Shown: positions 22,754 through 33,869, counted from the first letter of the stretch. The stretch is DNA of 64,000 nt from Gari tellinella (GCA_922989275.2 OV277863.1:50388999-50452998); one strand, 5' to 3'. A program made the numbers and translations. The notes: generated from the letters alone by a model not told the origin.

Positions 22754-22834
22754 TAATTATTACATAACACAAGATCTCAATTACCTAAATATCGCAACTG
22801 CTTCACATATTGTAAGTTAAAACGAATTAGATAC

Positions 22835-22873
22835 CTGTAGATGTTCCAGTGGTGATATCAGTTGCCGTTGTCA
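22835..22873 (-). CDS. Gene 1 mucin-like repeat microexon (39 nt)
   Basis: Phase 1-1, acceptor TTGTTTCCAG, donor CAG/GTATCT. Encodes TTATDITTGTST. It is separated from the next microexon by a LINE and a tandem-unit element. Confidence 0.68.
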
Positions 22874-24115
22874 CTGGAAACAAGAAAGTATAACTTGTCT
22901 GTAGCACGCTGAGTATGTTCGTTTGCAGAAGTGTAAGAGATACAAGAGATACTAATGAAAAGACGAACAAGGTATGTCACACACAAAGCACATCTCCACT
23001 CCAACATCACCAAACATAGAAATGATTACACAACACAAGGAAATCTAGATTAAGTAGTGGGATAAGAAATAAATGTGTGATAGACATAATTGTAGATAGT
23101 AGCAAAGAAACCTTGCTATGATACTTTCAAGACAAAATAATGCATAAAAGCCACGTAGGTCATTGATCCGCCATAGTGTTATAGACGGAAACAATATGTA
23201 TGAAAACTGATCTCCAGGAAACTGACTTTTCGCAACGAAAAGTTCTAGTATGTTTTCGTATAATCTTGTTTAAAAAAGAGACTCATTATAGGTCATTCAA
23301 GAAAGGTAACACTGTAACCCATGCTGGTTATATACACCCACATTTCACAAATAACTTCTCTATTATGAACCAGATTCGAAGAGTAAAGAGCTATATGTAT
23401 TGATGAAGGTAATATGATACTACAGGCTATGCATTACAAAAAGCCGTACGCTTGTTTCGGCGTCAAACGATGATATTTTTGTCTTTAAATTCCTTTTTAG
23501 CATAGACAATAAAAGTTCGTTTGTACACCATGCACCTGCCTGATTTAATAACGGTCGGTGGAAATGACGCCGGCACATCGTCATTGCGCATGCGTAAAGG
23601 CCAAACGCTTTCACAAAATAATTAGACGACTCCCATATGTTGATAAACAAACTAGGCTTATAGTTTTACTTGCGCCATGTGGAAATAGTGTGATCGATTA
23701 AATATTGTATAATAGTTGAAAAAAATTAAAATGTACACCCATGTCATCTATAAAGAAGTATTAGTATAATTTGAATTAATTCTATTATGAAATCAGCATC
23801 ATTTCTGTTTATAATTTAATGACTATGAACGCATTGTGCACACCTAATCGGTATCAGACGTCAAATTAACCAAAAAAGAATACGGTTAGTCACATCTGCG
23901 AACTAGTCATTCAAGATAAGATTAATAGAAATCAGAATACCCTGAAGAGTTTACCTACGTAGATAGTTGAAACTGGAACGTCAGTTAGCAGTGATAGCAA
24001 TAAAAAAATCGAAACCTTTTGAACAGAAAATAGCCATAAATGATAAGAAATAGATTTTTAAATACAAAGACATCGCTAATTAAATACCCGTTGTATTTTT
24101 GAGAAATCAAGATAC

Positions 24116-24154
24116 CTGTAGATTCTTCATTGCTAGTAGTACCTGACGTTGATT
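24116..24154 (-). CDS. Gene 1 mucin-like repeat microexon (39 nt)
   Basis: Phase 1-1, acceptor TTATTTTCAG, donor CAG/GTATCT. Encodes STSGTTSNEEST. Confidence 0.66.
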
Positions 24155-24348
24155 CTGAAAATAAGAGGACGAAAACTATGCTTAGAAAGAATATGTTTAG
24201 TCTAGACCCTTCAAAGGAAGACGAATTAAAATCTCAGTCAGGTAATAAAACCAGCAATAATAAAACCTCAATGACAAACATAGGATAATGTCAAGTATCA
24301 AGGCACCGCCATGTTTTCACATATTACAGGTTAGAAAATTCAAAATAC

Positions 24349-24387
24349 CTGTAGATGTTTCATCGGTGACTGTAGTTGATGTTGACA
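24349..24387 (-). CDS. Gene 1 mucin-like repeat microexon (39 nt)
   Basis: Phase 1-1, acceptor TTGTTTCCAG, donor CAG/GTATTT. Encodes STSTTVTDETST. Confidence 0.68.
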
Positions 24388-24749
24388 CTGGAAACAAGAG
24401 GATATAACTTAACCTGTAGCAAGCTAAATAAATTTAGTTTACAGAGAGTGTTAGAAATAAAAAAGAGAAGAAACAAATCAGGATATGCCACAAACAAAAC
24501 TCATATCCACTCGAACATTATCTAACATAGAACAATGATTACATAACGCGGGACAATATGTACATTGTAGTAGGTTGAGTGGTGGGAGACAAACGTAGCT
24601 GTATAAAATTTTATTGTAAGCTAATAATGCCATCTGTAAAAGCTTAAACCATTCGAACAGAAGAATAAACCTAAGTGACACACATGGGATCTTAAACACC
24701 AATGCATCGCCATGTCTTCAAGGATTGTAAGTTAGAAAATCCAAGATAC

Positions 24750-24791
24750 CTGTAGCTGTTTCATTGGTGACTGTAACGATTGCTGTTGGCA
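24750..24791 (-). CDS. Gene 1 mucin-like repeat microexon (42 nt)
   Basis: Phase 1-1, acceptor TTGTTTCCAG, donor CAG/GTATCT. Encodes PTAIVTVTNETAT. It is one codon longer than its neighbours but keeps the frame. Contains an NET sequon. Confidence 0.67.
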
Positions 24792-25267
24792 CTGGAAACA
24801 AGAGGATATAATTTCACTTGTAGCATCTACAAAGCAAAATAGGTTTCGTCTGCCAAAGATGGCAGACTTAGTAATGAGAATTAAATAGTACATGCATTTC
24901 TAAACAAAATCGAACATTATTCAATCATGAAATGAATAAATGAATGAATTAGACGACTTTATTTAACGAGGATGACTCATTTAGTTTTACGATCAATCCA
25001 CCATGGGACCCTCCATAAAACATACATATATCTTCTAAAGATATACAAACAAAACTACAAGAAAAACAAATGCATGTACATGCGTCTCTTAGAGTACATA
25101 GAACAATGATTGTATGACACGAGACCTTGAACGCAAGTTAACACGAGAGAAATAAAAATTCAAAATCCTGCGTTTAGACGAAAATGCCGACAATGACTGA
25201 AAGTAGATTTTAGATACAAAGGCCTCTCTACGTTTGCACAGTTTGCAAGATAGAAAAATCAAGATAC

Positions 25268-25306
25268 CTGTAAATGTGTCATTGGTGATTGTAGTTGATG
25301 TTGGCA
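25268..25306 (-). CDS. Gene 1 mucin-like repeat microexon (39 nt)
   Basis: Phase 1-1, acceptor TTGTTTCCAG, donor CAG/GTATCT. Encodes PTSTTITNDTFT and contains an NDT sequon. Confidence 0.68.
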
Positions 25307-26168
25307 CTGGAAACAAGAGTGCATAACTTGAACTGTAGTAAGCTACTAGTAAATAGTTGTCATTTACAGAAATATTCAGGATTCATAATGAGAAAGAAAA
25401 TAATACATCAAGGTATGCCTTACACAAAACATTTCGACAACAGAATCAAACATTGAACAAGTAATTACATCATACGAGGCAACCTTATAATTGGTAAAAT
25501 CTCAGTGTGCAGTAAACATACCTATAAAATAGTATAAATAGTAACACTAGCTCGTGTATATGATATTCCTGAAACAGAGTGATGTAAAACTACTTATCGC
25601 CATAGTCTTACCGACGGTTAAAATTAAAGTGACAGATAATTTCCAGTAAATTGCTTATTTTCCACGAAATGTTCCAGTATGCTTCAGCGTATTTTTGCTT
25701 AAACAGGAAAGGGTAATGTTTTCGTTATTATAGGTCGTTTAAGAGATGTAGCGCTACAGTTCACGTAATTTACGTATTCTCACATTTCAAATAAAGTTAC
25801 TCTACGTATTATGAACCAGTTTCGATCAGTTTAAAGCTGTATGATACTTGCACTGAAAGCCAGAGAAAGGTGAGATAAATGTAGTACTACAGGCTGAGTT
25901 ACACACAAACTACACTACACAGCAGCATTAAATAAGATATTAAACAGAACAATGTAGACCAGACAAAGCACAAGTCATGACACCAAAGCGAAGTAGATAC
26001 AGAAGACTTTAGAGTGGAAGTAGGATTGTCGACTTGAAATTTCGTCATTTCTTTAAGAAAGTCTGCTGACTTTGTTTAAAGATCATGTGAATGACCAAAG
26101 AAACTAGATCTCATCTACGAAAGCATCACTACTTCTGATCAGATTGCAAGTGTGTAAAACAAAAATAC

Positions 26169-26207
26169 CTGTACTTAGCCCATTTGTACTTGCAGTTGAC
26201 ATTGGCT
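26169..26207 (-). CDS. Gene 1 mucin-like repeat microexon (39 nt)
   Basis: Phase 1-1, acceptor TTGTTTTCAG, donor CAG/GTATTT. Encodes PMSTASTNGLST. Confidence 0.66.
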
Positions 26208-26428
26208 CTGAAAACAAGAGGGAAACTACGTAATCTGTGGCTAGCTGAAAAGTGTTCGTTGGCAAAAAAATAGTCAAAATAAATAATTTTGTCATAAATT
26301 GAAGAAAATATCTACATATTTTGCTTAATTATCAAAGAAAGCATTTAACAACTATGGAGAAGAAAAAACATCTTTACAAATAAACCGTGGGGTTTTCTTC
26401 GGAATATATTTTTAAATTTTAAATGTCA

Positions 26429-26663
26429 GGGGCCCGTTTCATAAAACATCTTACGACAAATGTTGTCGTAAGTCAAAACTTTAAAATACATTTAATTTCT
26501 GATTTTTCTATCTAATCCTGTCTTGTGACATCTTTTTGGAATCGTCTTTTCAAGACGATTCCAAAAAGATATCACAAGACAGGATTAGATCGAGAAACAA
26601 ATAATAATTGAGACTTTTACGATCTGACTTACGACAACAATTGTCGTAAGAAGCTTTATGAAG
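26429..26663 (+). mobile_element. GGGCCC-type MITE, right end eroded
   Basis: Starts GGGGCCCGTTTCATAAAAC, subterminal ACGACAAATGTTGTCGT. The central 75-bp palindrome AATCCTGTCTTGTGACATC...ACAAGACAGGATT lies at about 26514-26587. The end GGGCCCC is lost. Confidence 0.7.
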
Positions 26664-26789
26664 ATGTTATTACAGACGAAATAAGTTCGTAAGTGCAACG
26701 TAACTTGTCTGGTTTCATAAGTTTCAGTTGAACCGACATCGGCACACGGTCTTCGCAAATACGTTAACGCCATTGCTTTCGCGCAATAA

Positions 26790-27050
26790 TTAACCCTTTC
26801 AACACTTATATACTCCTGTGGAATATAAGTTCCCTTGTGGACCCTTTTAGTCACCAAAACATGAACAAGTCTATTTGGAATTCTGGGCAGTGGTCTGGTC
26901 TAAACATACACTGAATTTTGTATAATTCCTTGGTCTAAATTAGCAAACAGTACAGACCCAGATCAGAGGGTTCTTAGGAGCCCTCTAATATTGATCTACA
27001 TTGTTTGCAATTATATATTGCATACAGGTCCATGGTGTTGAAAGAGTTGA
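26790..27050 (+). mobile_element. Family C-related MITE (TTAA-type)
   Basis: TTAA at the left, TTGA at the right. The palindrome GCAAACAGTACAGACCC...TACATTGTTTGC carries several mismatches (about 26943-27009). Confidence 0.55.
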
Positions 27051-27528
27051 TGGACTCACATGATATGTTGATAAATAAATAAGTTTATATTTTCACCTGT
27101 ATGCGCATCGCAGCAATGTCATGATATATAAACATTGTAAAGTATTTTAACTAAAGCTAGATCGACATCCATACGTAGACCGTATACGTATTTTGTACTA
27201 TATATAATTATTGGGTTGTTAAAAAGAGCATCATGACGCCATATAATCTTTACAAATGGATGACCACGGACGTTTTCGACTAACCTCGTACATACCCGGT
27301 ACCTCAATGAATTAAATTTCGATCGGATACTGAAAAAACAAACCAGTTATCCTCCATATCTTCCTAGATGTATTACCCCGGTTACACATGTATTAGTTAA
27401 TTATGACAGTAATAATAATTAAAAACCTTGTAAATAAAACAAATAAGCCTTAGCTGACAAATATTCAGTCTCAAGTATAAAAACATTTCTACATCTGTCC
27501 GGATTGAAAATGTGAAAATCTGAAATAC

Positions 27529-27567
27529 CTGTAGATATGCCATCGGTGATGTCAGTTGACGTTGACA
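27529..27567 (-). CDS. Gene 1 mucin-like repeat microexon (39 nt)
   Basis: Phase 1-1, acceptor TTTTTCCAG, donor CAG/GTATTT. Encodes STSTDITDGIST. It is the first Thr/Ser-rich repeat unit after the CCP exon. Confidence 0.68.
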
Positions 27568-27854
27568 CTGGAAAAAGAGGATATTATATATCTTAATCTG
27601 TAGTAAATCGTTTTACGTTTTCAGAAAGTACCAGAAAGTACCAGAATTTATTATATTTCATTTCTTAAAATCATTGACTCTTAAAACTGTCAAATAGGAA
27701 ATTCCCATTTATAGTCTATTAGTCCATGTTTTACTATTACGAGTTTGGTCATTGCAAAATGACAAGTTATGCAGACCCTGTTCAGAGGGGTCCTGTAGGG
27801 GTCTTGATAAGTGAATACTAAGAGTTAATGACGCATATACGTTTTACTATAGGG

Positions 27855-28105
27855 TTAACCCTTTGAACCCTAGTCCCGCATATAGGCGTCCTTTTCAAAC
27901 AGTGTACATGTGAATAGTACACTTGTCCTGTGCAAACAGTGAACACCCAGATCAGAGGGCTCCCAAAGGAGCCCTCTGATCAGGGTCTTCACTGTTTGTA
28001 ATAATGCCAAAAATGGACAAAAACAACCCCTAAAAGCCAGAAATGGACTAGACTTAAATCGAAACTGGAATTGTCCATTTAAAGTTTCAGGGAGGAATGA
28101 GTTAA
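27855..28105 (-). mobile_element. Family C MITE (TTAA-type), 251 bp
   Basis: TTAA ends, reverse orientation relative to 3499-3749. The palindrome is at about 27933-27998 with GGGCTCC/GGAGCCC core. Confidence 0.7.
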
Positions 28106-28130
28106 TGTGTACAAATACATGTACTGGCTA

Positions 28131-28478
28131 CAGAGCTCCCTCCAAACATCGATAACCTCCTTACAATAACGCTTGCCTCTGTTCCTCAAACAAGACAATC
28201 ATATCCAACCTTTTCACTGCTGCCATATCGTCTGCTTAAAATTGTCGTCTGGTGTTTTTATCAAAATCACATACATGTATTAGACATTTCGACAGAAAAA
28301 GTTTAATTATGAGTGAAAAACAGCTTGAATCCAGATCAGACCACGCGTTACGCGTCGTCTGGTCTGGATTCAAACTGTTTGTAATTGTAAATCAATGTCC
28401 CTCCCTAAAACAACTACCGACGAACAACACACATACTCTTTGTCTCCTATTGGGTGTTGTTGTAGATAGGGAGCACTG
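28131..28478 (+). mobile_element. Family E MITE (TA-type) beside the CCP exon donor
   Basis: TA flanks, ends CAGAGCTCCCTCC and GGGAGCACTG. The palindrome AACAGCTTGAATCCAGATC to GGATTCAAACTGTTTG is at about 28318-28382. The right TA is at 28479-28480 and the GT of the CCP exon donor is at 28484-28485. Confidence 0.75.
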
Positions 28479-28485
28479 TACCTAC

Positions 28486-28659
28486 CTCTCATACAAGTAG
28501 GCTGGTCTCCAGTCCATGACCCATTTGCAATGCAATACCTCGTTATACCATTCACCAGGGTGTATCCTGAGCTACATTTGTAGTCTACACTCTCCTTGTC
28601 ATTATTGTAGGTATAAATCCACTGTCCATTCAAGGGATTGGATAAAGTATGGCAGTTTT
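28486..28659 (-). CDS. Gene 1 exon 8: CCP/Sushi domain
   Basis: This 174-nt phase 1-1 exon (58 residues) has acceptor CTTCCTAG. It encodes a complete complement-control-protein module: NCHTLSNPLNG, VDYKCSSGYTL, TRYCIANGSWTGDQPTC. All four canonical cysteines, the Gly-Tyr after Cys2 and the Gly-x-Trp before Cys4 are present. CCP modules mediate protein-protein contact in complement and adhesion proteins. The donor is GAG/GTAGG, and a family E MITE begins only five bases beyond the exon edge (28131-28478), so nearly the whole original downstream donor context has been replaced. Confidence 0.85.
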
Positions 28660-29269
28660 CTAGGAAGAAAAGTTTTGCATTTATGGTCTGGCCGAAAGGT
28701 TAAAAAGCTTTTGAGTTGAGTCCGAGATCGTTCTCAAGTAGTTGATTGGTAAGAAATTTGAGCTTTTGCTGAGAACTAGCTCATACTCAGATCAAAAACT
28801 TTTTACATAGGACTCTGTATAAGAGATCTATCTTGGCAACATTAAGGTCAGAATTAACCCTTTAGTGACGGCCGTTAGGTTTGTTAGGTCTGTTCAACTA
28901 CCACGAGGCTGTTTCAATATGACTAAGAGATTAGAGTTATGCCCTTTAGCAATTAAAATATGGTCGCTGAATAGATTCTTTAAACTATATCATAGAAGCA
29001 AGAACATGTTTTAGAGAGTAACTAGTTAATGCGTCCTAAGGGCGTTTCTATGGCGGAAAACTTTGATAATCGTATATAATTGGAATTGCTCTTACAAGAG
29101 TAAACACATACATTCACAGAATTGATGTCCCCTTCCGCAGTGATTGTAGAAAAGAAAGTGGTCAACTTTATTGTGCAAGGGGAAAATGGTGATCATCTGT
29201 CTTTAAAATTCAACATTCGAAAACTTTGACAAAGTTTCATCAAAATCAATTCAATTTTGTACATACTAT

Positions 29270-29700
29270 TTTTAAGCCTTAACAACACCAAACTAAATAA
29301 TCTGAGTATACCAGGGGCATGCAACCCTAGATTCTATTTCAACAGTTATTATACATCTTTAAGAACTTATATCTAGTGTGTGCCAGTATAATCAAATTCA
29401 GTTGAAAACTGTAGTTGCTAGAGTGTAAAAGATTTTAAATCTTAAATTTTATATAGGTATAGACATTACTTCCAATAAGAAAAATCCGTTGAAAACCGTA
29501 GTTGCTACTAGAGTATAACATTTATTAAATATGGTATTTTAAATACATGAACGGCAGAAAACTCCTTAATACCCAAATTGATCTGAAAAATAACTACTTT
29601 TAACGGTGCCCCTGTGATGAAGAATAACTATACCAAGTTTTATAAAAATCTGTTGATCGGTTTCAGAGATATAGGTGCGGGCGGAAACCGGACGGACGGT
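29270..29700. repeat. Probable interspersed repeat with GGACGGACGG tail
   Basis: Contains a duplicated GTTGAAAACYGTAGTTGC and ends with TTTCAGAGATATAGGTGC then a CGGACGG tract, a pattern common in mollusc interspersed repeats. Family not identified. Confidence 0.4.
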
Positions 29701-29764
29701 AAAAAGCCTAAAACAGTTTCGGCAGGGGATAGTTAGCTTTTGCAACTAACATTTTGAAGCTTAC

Positions 29765-29935
29765 TTGGTGGCGCCCATACAGCAAATATTCGAATCCAGT
29801 ATTGTTTGGTAAGACAGTTCTCTTGAAGACATGAACGGTTTTTGATGTCGTAGTAAGTGGCAAAATCATCTTGACCAACGCAATCATTGAATGCCTTGCT
29901 CCATGACTCGTTGTATCGATTACAATGACCAAAAT
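29765..29935 (-). CDS. Gene 1 exon 7: Cys/aromatic module, weakly lectin-like
   Basis: This 171-nt phase 1-1 exon has acceptor TTTTACTGTAG and a strong donor CAA/GTAAGC. It encodes FGHCNRYNESWSKAFNDC, then YYDIKNRSCLQENC and YWIRIFAVWAPP. It contains four cysteines and sequons NES and NRS. A Trp-x2-Ala-x3-Cys motif recalls the start of C-type-lectin-like domains, but the order relative to exon 6 is not that of a standard domain. The module may be lineage-specific. Confidence 0.68.
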
Positions 29936-30620
29936 CTACAGTAAAATAAAGTTAGAGTCTTTATTAACTTCAACTCTGTATAGGTATGATTCGTAAATTA
30001 TTTTCCTTATAAAATGGTTAATTCCAGTTTCCCATAAAATCCACTCGATTTTTTACTAATTAAAGGTTGTATTTTATTATAACTAAAGTGACAAACCGTA
30101 CAGACCCTGGCCAGAGAATTTCCAGTCTAAATGGTAAATAATGTATTGAATTTGACACGACTATAAATATCAGAATGGTTGGTATGCACGATACAAGCGA
30201 ACCGACATCATAATTTATGACACACAGTAGATAGTTTTGTCTGGGTGTAACACACGGATACAATGGCTTAAATAATACCGTAATTCCAGGAAACGGCTCG
30301 TTTTGCGTCCAAATAGCACTTTCTATAGAACACAAGGTATTCCTTCCAAACAATAACTCATTTGTTTCAAAACAATTATAGCCATGGCAAAAAGTTGATA
30401 TTAGTATTTGTCAGCAGCCGAGTGACGTGTAATCTCATTAACCCCTTGAAATGAGTATTTTCAATAAACTATCGCATGATTTAGCACGTTATGTTGCGTT
30501 CTGGCTTTAAACATGGAGGATAACAAACTCAATTCCTTATTTTACCATCCTTAATGTATATGCACTTAGTTAGTATAGTTGGGAATATGGTATGCTTTCA
30601 AAGCAAACAATGTGCCTTAC

Positions 30621-30752
30621 GGTTACGTCTTGGTTCAATACAATCTGTTGGCAGTGTTTTAGTACATTCGGCTTCTGTGAGTTTCTTTTTGCCTGGACCT
30701 TGACAATGAACAGCAATACAAGATGTCCCGTTTTTAATCGTAGAATCTAAAT
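30621..30752 (-). CDS. Gene 1 exon 6: four-Cys module
   Basis: This 132-nt phase 1-1 exon has acceptor TTTTTTCAG and donor ACC/GTAAGG. It encodes TSCIAVHCQG, then LTEAECTKTLPTDCIE, so four cysteines in 44 residues. The spacing resembles the C-terminal part of C-type-lectin-like folds, but the match is weak and no Ca2+/sugar-binding triplet is visible. There is one NGT sequon. Phase continuity with the WSC exon gives a VYKKDLDS junction. Confidence 0.65.
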
Positions 30753-30954
30753 CTGAAAAAAAATCCCAATGCATTTGAATATGACAACAATTTACTAACA
30801 AATGGATAAACTTTGTACGCCAAAGTTTTGGCGTTCTTATCGTTATACATGAAATCGAACATTTCTTTGTGTATGAATATATTTTGAATATAATTGAATT
30901 TTTAACAATTAAAAAACATCATAACTAAATCCAAGGAGTGTACTGTATTAACAA

Positions 30955-31022
30955 TATACCCTGAATGTAATCTGAACAGACGCCCCTGGACTCGGCGTCT
31001 GATCTGACTTCAAAACGTCTGC
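30955..31022. repeat. Degenerate palindrome of the AGACGCC class
   Basis: CTGAACAGACGCC paired with GGCGTCTGATCTGACTTC. Flanks eroded. Confidence 0.4.
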
Positions 31023-31229
31023 ACTTACCTTCAATGTGTCAGGACGAACGCATTTACTGGAAAATAGTAACGGCTTACCTAGTACATATATGTGAACATC
31101 AATGAAAATCTAAGAATATATTACTACAAGATTAATCTGGACTTCATAAGCGCATAATTGACATTTTACATGCCATGGCATTTATTATAGGAATAAACAA
31201 CATCTTTTTGACGTTCACGGCGGTATGAT

Positions 31230-31531
31230 TTGTTTGTGTGTTTTTTTTATTTTACGTCGCTTTCAACAGTATTTCAGTCATATCGCGACGTCCAGCTAAT
31301 TACAGGTGGAGGAAGACCCTAGTCTTAATATGAATATATCATATACCGGCCCTATGTGCACTGTTTCAGGCACAAATCGGCAACTGGGTAGAACCACCGA
31401 CCTTCCGCAAGCCAACTGAAAGGCTTCCCCACATGAAAAATCCGAACGACCCTACTGGGATTCGAGCTCACAGCGGTGAGGAGCTTAGTGATGTTAGTCA
31501 CAGTGACTATACCACTAGGCCACGGAGGCGG
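31230..31531 (-). mobile_element. tRNA-derived SINE, mollusc Meta/MESC-like
   Basis: On the minus strand it begins with an A box (TGGCCTAGTGG) and a B box (GAGCTCGAATCCC). It continues with a conserved central part (TTTCAGTTGGCTTGCGGAAG, GTCTTCCTCCACC, TATGAC) and ends GCGACGTAAAATAAAA. This order matches mollusc Meta-type SINEs as I know them. A 93-bp palindrome abuts its 5' end. Confidence 0.65.
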
Positions 31532-31623
31532 TATGAACACATTAGCTTCGCAGGGTGTAAGTTTCGTAAACGCCCGAAGGGCGTTTACAATAAACTTATC
31601 CTGCGAAGCTAATGTGTTCATAC
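31531..31623. repeat. 93-bp near-perfect palindrome abutting a SINE
   Basis: GTATGAACACATTAGCTTCG and CGAAGCTAATGTGTTCATAC arms, core AAACGCCCGAAGGGCGTTT. It begins exactly at the 5' end of the SINE. Confidence 0.7.
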
Positions 31624-32177
31624 CACATGAACGGCAAAAATATGTTGTTTATTCCTTATATTTATATTTCTATTTAATGTCTTGTGCATTTAATGTGTAT
31701 TTTGACCAGATTTGTGTTCATGTATATGAATATATCATATACCGGCCAAATAGGTTTGATAGATGTAATCCTGGATGTAACAGCCATTCGATCTCTTAAA
31801 AATGCGATATGAAAAGTAGTGCAAAATACATGTTTCGGAGTTAATTACAAAGTCAAGTTTTTAACCAGTAAACTGTCGCTGTATGCTTAACGAACACTTA
31901 TAAGACACTAAAAATAAACAATACAACAATATCTATTATTAAAGCACATTTTAAAATTCAGGTCGCGCATGTTAATTTCAGCTTAGTTACACGCCATAGC
32001 AACCATTAACTGGTCGCTAGATCGGTATATCTCTGGCGGAGACCCCGCCCTCTTTCTAACTGGCTGGAACCAGTTTCGATTTGTAGGTTCATCGAGGGAT
32101 GACCTGCATATTTTTAATACGATTACATAAAGACTTTACAGGGTGAATGCAAATATTTTACAAAATGTATTATGTAC

Positions 32178-32313
32178 CTTTCTTATACACTGAAAATCGT
32201 GAAGGCGACAATGACCCACACTTATGGTCGCTGTGGCCAGGACACTTGTTATCGCAATAAGGAATCCTCATTTTCACCAAGGCATAGTTCTCGCCGCAAA
32301 TACATACCTCGCC
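32178..32313 (-). CDS. Gene 1 exon 5: C-terminal half of WSC domain
   Basis: This is a 136-nt exon (phase 0 in, phase 1 out) with acceptor TTGGTTCACAG and donor AAG/GTACAT. It encodes GEVCICGENYA, then CDNKCPGHSDHKCG and FSVYKK. The Cys-x-Cys-Gly, Cys-x3-Cys-x-Gly, Cys-Gly and Val-Tyr signature is the second half of WSC. Joined to the preceding exon it reads YLALQGEVCICGENYA, a seamless WSC consensus. That is the strongest single piece of evidence for the whole gene model. Confidence 0.85.
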
Positions 32314-32479
32314 CTGTGAACCAATGAGACAAATTGTTGTTTCAGGATGTTTGATACATAAAGATATGCATACCGGCGTACAAACAAAATCCTTAACGTT
32401 TATTGCAGTAATATACTTCTCACATCACTACATAATAAGAATAATGTGATAAAAAGCTACAACGTTGAGGTTTGGGGAT

Positions 32480-32960
32480 CCATATGTATTAAATGTCTAA
32501 AACAGTCTCATAGGACCCTCTTCCGATCATCAGACGTTTGTGTGTATGGAAAACTCTGTCCTACTACGCATGCATACCAAATATGAAAGCAATACCTCAA
32601 AGGACATAGGAGTTGTATGAAGTTTTCGCAATCTAAACGCATACTCTGAAACCTAATCGCGGGCTCTGAGTTCAAGGTCCATGTCACTGGAGTCAACCTT
32701 TTGCCTGCATGGAACGACATTGTTCATGTACATAGGCATGACAAATATGAAAGTAATACTTCAAATGACATAGGAGTTATAAACATCTTTCGAAACATAA
32801 ACGGTAATCTTGAAACCTCAACGCAGGACCAAGGTCAATGTCACAGCGGTCAAACATTTTTGCGTGCACGGAAAGGTCTTGTCCATATGTACAGTCATGC
32901 TAAATATGAAAGAAACACCTCAACGGACATATGGGTAATAAGCACTTTTTAAAAAAGCTA
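32480..32960. repeat. Tandem repeat, three ~170-bp units
   Basis: Each unit carries a CAAATATGAAAG-like block, an ACCTCAA/ACTTCAA block and a GGTCAATGTCAC-like block in order. The short open frames here come from the repeat. Confidence 0.5.
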
Positions 32961-33462
32961 GACGCATATTTTGACTAACACTTGCTAATAATTAGGACCT
33001 TTATCAGACTTTGTAAACTGTTTGATATTCGTTTCGATGTTTTCAGTCATTTTGTTTTAAATATTTTAAAACAATAGTTTTGAAACAATAGTACAGATGA
33101 TAGTTTTGTACGATACTATACAATATATATATTTGGCGATGGTAGGGTTGAAGCAAAAAAGCAATATCACCCTAAAACAAAAGCTTCTCAGTAACATTGT
33201 TAAGAAATTGAATGTAAATGTTCAATCTTTACATAAGGTGCACTTAGCAATTTAGTAACGGAGGAAAGTGATAGGCATAGCTGTCCCAGTGTCAGACATT
33301 CAACCAATCCGATCACCACGCTTTTGGGAAGTTGTCGGTGTGAGTGAATATTGAACCCATAACGCTTTGATCCGCGCCAAAGTGAAACCATTGTTTATAT
33401 TTTATGGAATCATTTTGCGATATAAGTTCGATGCAAAGTCGGCAACTGATTTGTTGACATAC

Positions 33463-33593
33463 CTGTAGAGCCAAATATGTTACGTTGATATGCTGTCTTG
33501 TGCAATAGGCAGAACAGGTTCCAGGGTAGTTGTTTGTCAGGTTGGTACTGGATTTTACATTTGTTATAGCTGGCGAGGTACTACTGATGCAAC
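33463..33593 (-). CDS. Gene 1 exon 4: N-terminal half of WSC domain
   Basis: This is a 131-nt exon (phase 1 in, phase 0 out) between the acceptor CTGTCCTAG and the donor CAG/GTATGT. It encodes GCISSTS, then NLTNNYPGTCSAYC and NVTYLALQ. The pattern Gly-Cys, Cys-x3-Cys, then aromatic-x-Ala-Leu-Gln is the first half of the WSC fold, a Cys-rich carbohydrate-binding module. Two NxT sequons are present (NLT, NVT). WSC domains are commonly split at this point by a phase-0 intron, so the architecture agrees. Confidence 0.82.
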
Positions 33594-33646
33594 CTAGGAC
33601 AGTATACATTATATGCCAAACAGAGCTCAATGTGATGTTTTGTTGT

Positions 33647-33869
33647 TTAACACTTCCAACCCTACAACCCCCTGTAGAGATTACTGATTACATATGCAAA
33701 CAGTGTCCTATAGGAGCCCTCTGATCAGGGTCTACACTGTTTGATATTTTCATTACTTTTTGTTGTAATATCTAAAATGCAACAGTAGACTGGTTCAAAA
33801 TGCATGTATTAGAAGAGTCCAAAGGTATAATAAATACCCACAAGAGGTATTTAGGGTTGAAAGGGTTAA
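33647..33869 (+). mobile_element. Family C-related MITE (TTAA-type)
   Basis: TTAA ends; the palindrome GCAAACAGTGTCCTATAGG...TACACTGTTTG has a shortened left arm (about 33698-33744). It shares its right TTAA with the next element. Confidence 0.55.

Noticed and set aside
22338..22820. 160-residue frame with repeated HLIHLSNIYAKYQMN-like units
   Set aside because: Arises from the 156-bp tandem units (a multiple of 3 in register). No splice or start support.
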